Positions 13,876 to 20,226 of a stretch of DNA of 24,521 nt are shown here, piece by piece. The notes below the pieces were generated by a model. The model did not search any database and was not told where the DNA came from. It worked only from the letters and a program-made list of their open reading frames with translations. Both the position numbers and the translations under genes were made by a program. Source of the DNA: a virus. Positions within the stretch are counted from its first letter, which is position 1; each line of letters starts with the position of its first letter. The stretch is from the IMG/VR virus record IMGVR_UViG_3300042923_000312, positions 1 to 24,521 of that record. One strand, 5' to 3'.

Positions 13876-13908
13876 AACGCCACCAACCGATCCGGTTCCG
13901 GTGGCGTT
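13876..13908 (+). promoter_or_regulatory. Bipartite stem-loop in the leader (attenuator or small-RNA end)
   Basis: The outer stem AACGCCACC/GGTGGCGTT (13876-13884/13900-13908) is perfect over 9 bp and encloses an inner stem AACCG/CGGTT (13885-13889/13893-13897) with an ATC loop and a CC bulge. TTT overlaps its 3' edge (13907-13909), but the run is too short for a confident terminator. It sits about 30 nt after the predicted start of transcription. Confidence 0.55.
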
Positions 13909-14126
13909 TCGCATCTCCCCGCTGAGCGAGACCACCGCCGAAACGGGTTCGAGAAGGCCGACGTAGCAGCCGGCCGCATAACAAACAGGACCGCGCTATC
14001 GCTACCCGCGCTCCTCAAACGCCCGAGCCAGCGCTACTGCGGCTGCGGCGGGCACCCTCACTTTCCCTGTGCACGCGCCCCTGCGTAATCCGGGGGGAGT
14101 GTGCACCCAACCCATTGGGAGCGACC

Positions 14127-14360
14127 ATGGGACTCATCGATCGTCTCGCCGCACCGCCAGCGAAGTACCGCCCCGGCCGATCCGTCATGGATGTGTGGTT
14201 GGAGTCTCGCCCCGAGGGCGAGCAGGCAGTCATCCTGAACGCTGTCGCGAACCCTGAGTGGGGTCATGTGGCCCTGTTGAAGGAACTGGTGTCTGAGGGT
14301 GCACCGGACATGTCGGACACGGCGTTCCGTGCGTGGCGTGTGAAGCGGGGTCTCGCATGA
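14127..14360 (+). CDS. Small conserved phage protein paired with phosphoesterase
   Basis: The 77-aa protein starts at ATG 14127, with GGGAG 6 nt upstream. The sequence GLIDRLAAPPAKYRPG opens it. A compact helical domain follows (VMDVWLESRPEGEQAVILNAVANPEWGHVALLKELVSEG) and ends with SDTAFRAWRVKRG, which looks like a small HTH. The N-terminal DRL...KY peptide recurs at the start of the next protein, and the two genes overlap by 4 bp, so they probably act together. Confidence 0.7.
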   Translation: MGLIDRLAAPPAKYRPGRSVMDVWLESRPEGEQAVILNAVANPEWGHVALLKELVSEGAPDMSDTAFRAWRVKRGLA

Positions 14361-15508
14361 GCCTCACAGACCGCCTCAACGACGCACCGCTGCCGACACC
14401 GCCCACCAAGTACCAGAAGCATTCCGAGCTCGACTACGAGACCGGTAAGGGCGAAGCTGCAACGGGCGCAGTCCGCGGCATGGTGTCCGACGAGCGGACC
14501 CTCCTCCAACTCGCGGGCATCGATCCCGACGCGTTCAGGATCGTGGGCAAGACGTCACAGTGGACGAAGACCCATCATGACCGCGAAGACACCTACTCGT
14601 TCTTCTTCCAGTTCGAGCGGATCACGCCCGACGAGGAGTCGTCGCCCGGGGCCGCTTGGCTCGCGTCACTGATCCGGCCGGCGAAGCCGATCAAGCCTGC
14701 TAAGACCCCCGGCCTCCCGATGGTGGTGTGTCTCGCAGACGGTCAGCTCGGCAAGGACGGACCGGACTCGACCGGACCCGACGACCTCGACAACCGGTAC
14801 AAGCAGGCTCTTGCGAAGGTGGCTTGGAAGGTCAAGCAGCAGCGCCCGAGTGTGCTGGTCATCGCGGACAACGGTGACCCCGTGGAGGGCATCACGTCGT
14901 CGGCGCCAAACCAGATCGCAACGAACACGATGGAGTTCCCGGAACAGTTGCAGGCGTGGCAGCGTCGTCTCACTGAGGCGATCCTGACACTTGCCCCCTA
15001 CGCGGGCGAAACGCATGTGGCCGCGGTCCCGTCGAACCACGGCGAGGTGCGTAACGCGATGGGGAAGGTCGGCTACGCAGACCACGGCATCGGGATCGCC
15101 AAGACCGTCGAGGAGTCCTTCAACCTCCTCGCCCCGAACCGGTTCAACCTGACATTCCACTACCCGCCGACGAAGTATGACGTCATCACGTACGTCACAG
15201 TCGACGACACCGTGGTTGCGTTCACTCACGGACACCATGCAGGCACGTATGACCGCATCCCGCAGTGGGTGGCGAATCAGGCGGCGTCGACACGGTCTCC
15301 GATGGCTGACGCACGAATCGTGTGCCACGGTCACTTCCACCAGCCCGGCTACCGGGAATCACGTGGTCGGGCGATCGTGTCCTGTTCGATGTTCGACGCC
15401 GGCTCGGCATGGTTCGAGAACAAGACCGGCGAGCACTCGAAGCCGTCGATCACTACCTTCACGGTCAAGGACGCGGGCGTGTACGCGCTCGAGTTCGTCG
15501 AACCGTAA
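14357..15508 (+). CDS. Calcineurin-like metallophosphoesterase (SbcD/Mre11-like)
   Basis: The 383-aa protein carries the metallophosphoesterase motifs in order: ADGQLG (Asp128, with Gln130 in place of the usual His), NGDPVEG (Asp174), SNHGE (Asn228-His229), THGHH (291-294) and CHGHFH (324-328). These residues bind two metal ions. Relatives cleave DNA ends or phosphodiesters; a nuclease role in phage DNA processing is likely but not proven. The first 110 residues form an extra domain and begin SLTDRLNDAPLP, like the preceding small protein. No SbcC-type ATPase is nearby. Confidence 0.85.
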   Translation: MSLTDRLNDAPLPTPPTKYQKHSELDYETGKGEAATGAVRGMVSDERTLLQLAGIDPDAFRIVGKTSQWTKTHHDREDTYSFFFQFERITPDEESSPGAAWLASLIRPAKPIKPAKTPGLPMVVCLADGQLGKDGPDSTGPDDLDNRYKQALAKVAWKVKQQRPSVLVIADNGDPVEGITSSAPNQIATNTMEFPEQLQAWQRRLTEAILTLAPYAGETHVAAVPSNHGEVRNAMGKVGYADHGIGIAKTVEESFNLLAPNRFNLTFHYPPTKYDVITYVTVDDTVVAFTHGHHAGTYDRIPQWVANQAASTRSPMADARIVCHGHFHQPGYRESRGRAIVSCSMFDAGSAWFENKTGEHSKPSITTFTVKDAGVYALEFVEP

Positions 15509-15593
15509 CCAACTTCCACCTGTCAATCCCGCAACGAACGATTGAACGGGCTATCGAGCCTGATAAGTGCACTGTGCGGACGAGGGCGACAGG

Positions 15594-15608
15594 TCGGGAA
15601 CTTCCCGA
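15594..15608. repeat. 15-nt palindrome adjoining the large inverted repeat
   Basis: TCGGGAACTTCCCGA is a perfect 7-bp inverted repeat around a single central C. It overlaps the first two bases of the larger inverted repeat at 15607-15668. This size and symmetry suit the binding site of a dimeric repressor or nuclease. Confidence 0.5.
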
Positions 15609-15668
15609 GCGTGGGCGCGTATTAGAGAAAGCACGAAAGTCGCTAACTCTAATACGGCGCCCACGCTC
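15607..15668. repeat. 21/22-bp near-perfect inverted repeat
   Basis: The left arm 15607-15627 and right arm 15647-15668 are complementary along their whole length apart from one extra C in the right arm. A 19-nt spacer separates them. Each arm combines a GC-rich outer part (GAGCGTGGGCG) with an AT-richer inner part (TATTAGAG). No T-run follows on either strand, so it is not a typical intrinsic terminator. It occupies most of the 186-nt gap between the phosphoesterase and a small zinc protein. Confidence 0.7.
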
Positions 15669-15694
15669 ACTAACCGCGTGAAGGCGGTGTCGCC

Positions 15695-15877
15695 ATGCTT
15701 GATGCGACCAGACGGTGTGACGGGAAAGAGTGCGGCGCGCAAGCGTACGTGTTCGTCGAGATCGGTGAACACGAGTTGGGCTACTGCGGGCATCACGGCA
15801 CGAAGTACTGGAAACGGCTTCATGAGGTAGCTGACCGGGTGTTCGACTTCCGGTACCTCATCGCGGAGGACTCCTGA
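15695..15877 (+). CDS. DUF7455-like small zinc protein
   Basis: The 60-aa protein has the pattern CDGKECGAQAYVFVEIGEHELGYCGHHGTKY, which matches the actinobacterial and phage DUF7455-type domain (C-x-x-C-[GA]-A-x-A-x-V ... L-x-[FY]-C-x-H-H). Two cysteines, a third cysteine and two histidines would hold zinc. The biochemical role of the family is unknown. It ends in a TGATG junction with the next gene. Confidence 0.7.
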   Translation: MLDATRRCDGKECGAQAYVFVEIGEHELGYCGHHGTKYWKRLHEVADRVFDFRYLIAEDS

Positions 15878-15972
15878 TGTGCCGGTGTGACACGGACGAG
15901 TGTGGGGATGCTGTTGCGGAGTTCATTGATTCGCGGATCGGTGCACTGGTAGCCGAACAAGCCGACCCTTAA
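15877..15972 (+). CDS. Tiny protein (31 aa)
   Basis: The frame starts at a TGATG junction with CGGAGGA just upstream. The product MCRCDTDECGDAVAEFIDSRIG... has three cysteines at the N terminus, then a short helix. It is very short, but the ribosome site and coupling support translation. Confidence 0.45.
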   Translation: MCRCDTDECGDAVAEFIDSRIGALVAEQADP

Positions 15973-15977
15973 GTCGC

Positions 15978-15989
15978 GGCTTATAAGCC
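15978..15989. promoter_or_regulatory. 12-bp perfect palindrome
   Basis: GGCTTATAAGCC lies in a 37-nt gap between two tiny genes and is fully self-complementary. It includes a TATAAG that could be part of a -10 box, but no good -35 box sits 17 bp upstream. An operator or processing site is possible. Confidence 0.35.
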
Positions 15990-16009
15990 TGGGAACTAAC
16001 GGAGGCGAC

Positions 16010-16153
16010 ATGCCCGAGGAAACTTGCACGGTCACACTCGTCCTCAACGCTGACGCGCTCACCTGCGACCTGAACCAACCAGACGGTCACGCCGGCCCGC
16101 ACCGTGGAACCACCGCGGACGGGCAACGCTACTGGTGGGCATACGCAAGATGA
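16010..16153 (+). CDS. Small Cys/His protein (47 aa)
   Basis: ATG 16010 follows GGAGG with good spacing, and the frame ends in an ATGA overlap. The product contains CTVTLVLNADALTCDL and QPDGHAGPHRG, a C...C...H...H layout that recalls small phage zinc motifs of the form C-x-L-x-x-G-H-x-G-P-H. Function unknown. Confidence 0.6.
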   Translation: MPEETCTVTLVLNADALTCDLNQPDGHAGPHRGTTADGQRYWWAYAR

Positions 16154-16323
16154 ACGATCGCGTCTCACGCCTCCAAGACAAAGCCGAAGCCGCCGCGGAC
16201 CGCGGAGACCTAGAGAAGGCTGAGACGTTCCGAATCCTCGCATCCCAGGCCGCGTACTTCGCACGCAAGGAGGCACAAGCCCTGGACCGGATGTTCGCGC
16301 ACGTGAAGGAACAAGGCGAGTAG
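16150..16323 (+). CDS. Small coiled-coil protein (57 aa)
   Basis: Starts at an ATGA overlap. The whole protein is a charged amphipathic helix (RVSRLQDKAEAAADRGDLEKAETFRILASQAAYFARKEAQAL), predicted to be a coiled coil or helical hairpin of the kind seen in TPR-like pairs. Function unknown. Confidence 0.65.
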   Translation: MNDRVSRLQDKAEAAADRGDLEKAETFRILASQAAYFARKEAQALDRMFAHVKEQGE

Positions 16324-16332
16324 GGAGTGACG

Positions 16333-16545
16333 ATGGCCAGAACGATCCCCGCCGACATACGGGCGGAGCTCGACCAGACTCCCGAATGGTGGGACAGGAA
16401 GTACCGCGAACTCAAGCGCGCAGCGTTCCCGCCGAAACCGTTTGACCCCGCCGATCATGACGGCCACGACATCGTGGAGGTCATGACGTTCGGCGCCGGA
16501 GTGGTCGCCCGCTACTGCGCGCAATGCCGACCGGATGACGACTGA
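16333..16545 (+). CDS. Small hypothetical protein (70 aa)
   Basis: ATG 16333 is preferred because GGGAG lies about 6 nt upstream; GTG 16327 is in frame. The product has EWWDRKYRELKRAAFPPKPFDP, a DHDGHD acidic-His patch and a C-terminal YCAQC knuckle. No family is recognised. It is the last gene before a 160-nt non-coding stretch. Confidence 0.6.
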   Translation: MARTIPADIRAELDQTPEWWDRKYRELKRAAFPPKPFDPADHDGHDIVEVMTFGAGVVARYCAQCRPDDD

Positions 16546-16597
16546 TCTTAGGGGGTTCTCGTCTATCTCGTCGCGGTGACGACGCAAACCACACCAC

Positions 16598-16676
16598 GGG
16601 GCGAATGGAAAGGCCCGAGGAGTTCCTGCGATTCGTGGGGCCTCGGATACAGGGAGTTCGAATCTCCCACGCTCCA
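16598..16676 (+). ncRNA. tRNA-like element with Ala-type G3:U70 acceptor
   Basis: GGGGCGA (16598-16604) pairs with ACGCTCC (16669-16675) over six base pairs. The third pair is G:U, the alanine-tRNA and tmRNA identity pair, and A16676 is the discriminator. A perfect T-arm follows the rules (GGGAG/CTCCC, 16652-16656/16664-16668, loop TTCGAAT). A 6-bp stem CCGAGG/CCTCGG (16615-16620/16641-16646) is followed by a 5-nt variable loop. The central loop is 20 nt, and no standard 7-nt anticodon loop can be drawn. It lies in a gap (16546-16705) that otherwise shows only a small CGTCG hairpin. It may be a degenerate tRNA, a tRNA mimic or an attachment-type remnant. Confidence 0.4.
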
Positions 16677-16705
16677 CACAATTCCCTTCGACATCGAGGT
16701 ACACC

Positions 16706-17059
16706 ATGCGTGTGTGCTCACAGCCTTCGTGCCCAACGATCTACCCCTCCACAGAGGGGTCACGTTGCGCAGCTCACAGGCGTGAAGCGGACAGGGCTAG
16801 GGGTACAGCACTGGACCGGGGTTACAACACACGTGGACACCAAGCCTTCAGGGCTGCCGTGCTCACACGAGACCCCATCTGCGTCATACCCGGGTGCATC
16901 AACTTCTCCACTGTTGCTGACCACTACCCACTGTCACGCAAGGAACTACAAGAGCGTGACATGAACCCCAACGATCCTGACTACGGTCGCGGGCTGTGCA
17001 AACCACACCACGACAGTGAGACAGCACAGCATCAGCCAGGTGGATGGCGCCAGGCGTAA
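16706..17059 (+). CDS. HNH endonuclease upstream of terminase
   Basis: The 117-aa protein starts at ATG 16706 with GAGG upstream. An N-terminal zinc knuckle (VCSQPSCPTIYP...CAAH) precedes an HNH domain (CVIPGCINFSTVADHYPLSRKEL, NPNDPDYGRGLCKPHHDSETA, ending QPGG). The DHYP histidine and CKPHHD residues supply the metal-binding pair. HNH proteins encoded next to terminase genes in long-tailed phages often help TerL cut DNA at packaging; this gene is about 1 kb upstream of TerS. It follows the tRNA-like element by 30 nt. Confidence 0.88.
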   Translation: MRVCSQPSCPTIYPSTEGSRCAAHRREADRARGTALDRGYNTRGHQAFRAAVLTRDPICVIPGCINFSTVADHYPLSRKELQERDMNPNDPDYGRGLCKPHHDSETAQHQPGGWRQA

Positions 17060-17069
17060 GGAGGACGGC

Positions 17070-17231
17070 ATGTTCGCTCGCCGCAAGGTTGCCGCATCTC
17101 CCGGGGAACGCATCTTCTCTCGACGTGACCTGAGCAACCCCGCACTGGTCCGCGCCATCCTCGACCGGTTCCTGCTTGAGCGGGATGCCTGGGAGAAGGC
17201 GCACATCATCGTCATTCCGAAGAACGACTGA
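17070..17231 (+). CDS. Small basic protein between two HNH genes
   Basis: ATG 17070 follows GGAGGA. The 53-aa product begins FARRKVAASPGERIFSRRDLSNPALVRAILDRF and ends IIVIPKND. It is basic and helical with no cysteines. Function unknown. A hairpin follows its stop within 12 nt. Confidence 0.6.
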   Translation: MFARRKVAASPGERIFSRRDLSNPALVRAILDRFLLERDAWEKAHIIVIPKND

Positions 17232-17242
17232 CCAAGAGGAAA

Positions 17243-17297
17243 GCCCCGCGACTGCTGGTAACAGTCCGGGGCCGTGAACAACCCGTGAAGGGGGTTG
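17243..17297 (+). promoter_or_regulatory. Two tandem stem-loops in the leader of the second HNH gene
   Basis: The first stem-loop pairs GCCCCG with CGGGGC (17243-17248/17267-17272) and GACTG with CAGTC (17250-17254/17262-17266), with one bulged C and a 7-nt loop. The second, CAACCC/GGGTTG (17279-17284/17292-17297), has a GTGAAGG loop and hides the ribosome site of ATG 17300. There is no T-run. Occlusion of the start in the second hairpin suggests translational control of the nuclease. Confidence 0.5.
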
Positions 17298-17299
17298 CT

Positions 17300-17971
17300 A
17301 TGACTCATCGTACCTGCACGGTCGAAGATTGTGACAAGGCGCATCGAGCCCGAGGGCTCTGTGCCACCCACTACAACCAGCAGCATCAGCCCGAGCGTCA
17401 CCGCAAGGTTGAGATGGCGTGCGATATGTGCGGCGCTCCCATGCTGAAGGACGCCGGCCGCGAGAAGCGATACGCGCACATGTTCTGCGATGACCAGTGC
17501 AAGGGCCTCTGGTACATCGAGCACGGACATGCTGCCGCGATGATCGCACACAATCGCCTCAATCCGCCGAGGCTGGGGACAGGGAAGGCGAAGCCCGTCA
17601 CATTCCCGTCATCCCGCCTCTTTACGGTTCAGTGCCACTTATGTGGGGCGCCGACATGCGGCCAATCAGGCGCCACCCGATACTGCTCCAACACATGCCG
17701 GAACCGGGTGCGCAAGCTTGCGAGCAAGGGCCGCAAGTCGATACGTCGCCAGGCGATCTTCATCCGGGACGACTACATCTGCTGGATGTGCGAGACGCCA
17801 TGCGATCGTGACGCTCGAGTGCCTGACCACACTGCGCCCACCGTCGACCACATCATCCCCCGCTCATTGGGTGGAGGAGACGAGGCCGATAACCTCGCGA
17901 CCGCGTGCTTCATGTGCAACACGCTGCGCGGTGCGTCCTGGGAGATCCCGACCCGAACACACGTTCGATAG
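17300..17971 (+). CDS. HNH endonuclease with multiple zinc knuckles
   Basis: The 223-aa protein has an N-terminal C-x4-C...C-x2-HY module (CTVEDCDKAHRARGLCATHY) and two CxxC pairs with partners (CDMCGAP...FCDDQC and CHLCGAP...YCSNTC). A standard HNH domain follows at the end (RDDYICWMCETPC, PTVDHIIPRSLGGGDEADNLATACFMCNTLRG). It is a probable homing endonuclease. ATG 17300 is preferred over GTG 17285 because GGGGG lies just upstream. After its stop comes a 154-nt gap with a GGGTGG/CCACCC stem and no supported gene. Confidence 0.88.
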   Translation: MTHRTCTVEDCDKAHRARGLCATHYNQQHQPERHRKVEMACDMCGAPMLKDAGREKRYAHMFCDDQCKGLWYIEHGHAAAMIAHNRLNPPRLGTGKAKPVTFPSSRLFTVQCHLCGAPTCGQSGATRYCSNTCRNRVRKLASKGRKSIRRQAIFIRDDYICWMCETPCDRDARVPDHTAPTVDHIIPRSLGGGDEADNLATACFMCNTLRGASWEIPTRTHVR

Positions 17972-18125
17972 GGGTGGGGGACCACCCTTCGGATTCTTCC
18001 CGCGATGTACCGCCGGGGAGGTGAAAAAAACGTCAGACGGGTTCAAAACGTTCCCGCTCGTCCCTTTGTTCGACTGTTCCGATGTGGCGTGATGCCGCGC
18101 AGCGTGATGCTGAGGATGTGATGTC

Positions 18126-18578
18126 ATGCCTTCTGGTGGAGCCCGTGCCCGTAGTGGCCCTGCACCTGATCCGAACTCGTACCGGTCCCTGGATCGGGAC
18201 TGGGTCGACCTTCCCGCGGCTGGTTTCACGGGCACGATCCCTGCGTTCCCTCTGCCTGACGCGCTGTCGGTAGAGGTTGAGTTGTGGGATGAGTTGTGGC
18301 GGAAGCCGCAGGGTGCTGCGTGGGATGCTCTGGGCCTGAAGTTTCAGGTCGCGGCATATGTGCGCGCGTATCTGGAGTCTGTTGCGGAGAAGGCGTCGGC
18401 TGGTCTGAAGACGGCTGTGCTTCGCATGGAGGCTGAGCTCGGGTTGAACGTTCCGGGGATGCGGTCGAACGGCTGGCGGATCTCTGACGGTTCTGCGGCG
18501 CCGGCTGTTCCTGTTCCTGCTGCACGGCAGACTTCCTCCGGTGACTGGCTGAAGGCTGTCTCCGTTGAAGGGGCCTGA
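18126..18578 (+). CDS. terS: Terminase small subunit
   Basis: The 150-aa protein begins PSGGARARSGPAPDPN, a signature of P27-type small terminases in actinobacteriophages. WVDLPAAGFTGTIPAFPLPD, LWDELWRKPQGAAWDALGL, a long helical segment and the closing GLNVPGMRSNGWRI follow. TerS recognises the packaging site and recruits TerL. It overlaps TerL by 14 nt, so the two are coupled. Confidence 0.9.
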   Translation: MPSGGARARSGPAPDPNSYRSLDRDWVDLPAAGFTGTIPAFPLPDALSVEVELWDELWRKPQGAAWDALGLKFQVAAYVRAYLESVAEKASAGLKTAVLRMEAELGLNVPGMRSNGWRISDGSAAPAVPVPAARQTSSGDWLKAVSVEGA

Positions 18579-20211
18579 CTACAAGATCCCGCCCCGTACT
18601 CGTTCGCTTGGCTACCTCGGTATGTGGTGGATTGAGAACCACTGTGTGGTCCCGGAGGGTGACACTGCTGGTGACCCGTTCCAGCCGACGTTGGACCACC
18701 GTGTGTGGTTGGCGAATTGGTATGAGGTTCGGCCGACTGCTAAGCCTGGTGAGCGTAACGTCGCGTTCCGGTACCGCACGGGGCAGTGGATGGCGGCGCA
18801 GAAGGTGGGTAAGTCGCCTGGTGTTGCTGCGGAGACGTGCCTCGAGTTCGTTGGGCCGGCGCTGTTCGATGGTTGGGCGGCTGAGGGCGACTATTACGCG
18901 TGCGCCGATCATGGTTGCCCGTGTGGTGGCGTGTACTTCTACGAGGTTGGTGAGCCGAAGGGCCGTCACTGGCCTACCCCGCGAATCCAGCTTGCGGCTG
19001 TTGTCGAGGATCAGGTGGAAAACACCTGGGGTGCGCTTATCCCGATGATCGATTCGGGCCCGTTGTCGAACATGATCCGTACCGGTGAGGCGTTCATTCG
19101 TCATCCGAACGGGAACCGTGATTCGCGGGTGGAGATTGTGACGTCGAAGGCTGACGGCAAGCTTGGTGCCCGTATTTCGGCGGGGAAGTGTGATGAGACG
19201 GGTCTGTGGACTGACTCGAACAAGATGAAGAAGTTCATGCGTACTTTGCGGCGTGGTGCTGCGGGTATGGGTGGGCGGGTGTCGGAGACGACGAACCCGT
19301 ATGACCCTGCTGAGGCTTCTCAGGCGCAGGACACGCATGAGTCGAAGCGTAAGGACGTTCTCAAGCACTATTTCCCGCCGCCTGCGACTCTTCGGTGGGA
19401 TTTGAAGAAGGATCGGGCGCTGATTTTCGCGTTCAACTATGGCGGTTCGCCGTGGGTGGATCAGCGGTCGATTGAGGCGGAGGCGTCGGCGCTTGCGGAG
19501 GCGAATCCGGCTGAGGCGGAGCGGTTCTTCGGGAACCGGATTGTTGCTGGTTCGGGTTCGTGGTTTGAGATGACGAAGTGGGCTGACCGGAAGGTTGAGC
19601 CCATCACGGTCACACCGCGAACGAAGGTGTGTGCGGGGTTCGACGGGTCGAACAACGACGACCACACCGGCATCCGTCTTGAGACGCTGGATGGTTACCA
19701 GTTCACCCCGACGTATGGGGATGCGCGCCGCCGGACTCATTGGCGCCCGCAGGACTGGGATGGTCGTATCCCGCGCGCTGAGGTCATGGCTGCGTGGTCG
19801 GAGCTCGCGTCTGAGTTCGAGATTGTGCGCGCTTACCTGGACCCTGCGTTTTGGGAGTCAGAGGCAGACACTCTCGCGGCTGAGCACGGCGACAAGGTCT
19901 TCATCAAGTGGGCCACCAACCGGCTGAATCCGATGCATGCGGCGCTCGAGCGCTTCCGCACAGACGTCTACAACACCGAGTCCGATTTCCGGCACGACGG
20001 GGACGTGGACGTTGAGGCCCATCTGCGTAACGCGATCCTCCGCGCGCGGGGGGTGGACCCGGCGACGGGCATCAACCGGTACTTCATCGGCAAACCCACC
20101 GACCCGCAGAAGATCGACCTCGCGATGACGTCGGTCCTCGCGCATGAGGCACGCATGGACGCGATCGCGGACGGCGCTCTGGCGTCATCCGACAACTTCA
20201 TCTACTACTGA
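18565..20211 (+). CDS. terL: Terminase large subunit
   Basis: The 548-aa motor and nuclease protein starts at TTG 18565 inside the end of terS. The N-terminal ATPase region has WMAAQKVGKSPG (residues about 75-86) as a degenerate Walker A without the leading glycine, then RIQLAAVVEDQVENTW. The C-terminal RNase-H-like nuclease has Asp360 (AGFDGSNNDDHTG), Asp426 (YLDPAFW) and Asp518 (KIDLAM) as probable metal ligands. A short Cys/His insert (YYACADHGCPCGG, about 110-122) between Walker A and the next strand may bind zinc. It pumps concatemeric DNA into the prohead and cuts it. Confidence 0.95.
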   Translation: MKGPDYKIPPRTRSLGYLGMWWIENHCVVPEGDTAGDPFQPTLDHRVWLANWYEVRPTAKPGERNVAFRYRTGQWMAAQKVGKSPGVAAETCLEFVGPALFDGWAAEGDYYACADHGCPCGGVYFYEVGEPKGRHWPTPRIQLAAVVEDQVENTWGALIPMIDSGPLSNMIRTGEAFIRHPNGNRDSRVEIVTSKADGKLGARISAGKCDETGLWTDSNKMKKFMRTLRRGAAGMGGRVSETTNPYDPAEASQAQDTHESKRKDVLKHYFPPPATLRWDLKKDRALIFAFNYGGSPWVDQRSIEAEASALAEANPAEAERFFGNRIVAGSGSWFEMTKWADRKVEPITVTPRTKVCAGFDGSNNDDHTGIRLETLDGYQFTPTYGDARRRTHWRPQDWDGRIPRAEVMAAWSELASEFEIVRAYLDPAFWESEADTLAAEHGDKVFIKWATNRLNPMHAALERFRTDVYNTESDFRHDGDVDVEAHLRNAILRARGVDPATGINRYFIGKPTDPQKIDLAMTSVLAHEARMDAIADGALASSDNFIYY

Positions 20212-20226
20212 CCCCTTGGAGGGCGC

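Noticed and set aside
13810-14088. 92-codon open frame across the leader (ending CGCGGHPHFPC...)
   Set aside because: The start codon is the -35 box, the in-frame ATG overlaps the -10 box, there is no ribosome site, and a strong hairpin lies inside. The Cys/His end is suggestive, but not enough.
16598-16676. Ordinary tRNA gene
   Set aside because: Acceptor and T-arm fit, but no 5-bp anticodon stem with a 7-nt loop and a T at position 33 can be drawn in any register tried.
18005-18121. 38-aa frame rich in Arg before terS
   Set aside because: No ribosome site and no overlap coupling, and a run of seven A falls in the middle. Best treated as non-coding.
18226-19740. 504-codon open frame on the - strand opposite terS/terL
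   Set aside because: It is a mirror of the codon pattern of the GC-rich terminase gene; the protein is an Arg/Pro/Thr-rich low-complexity chain with no domain.
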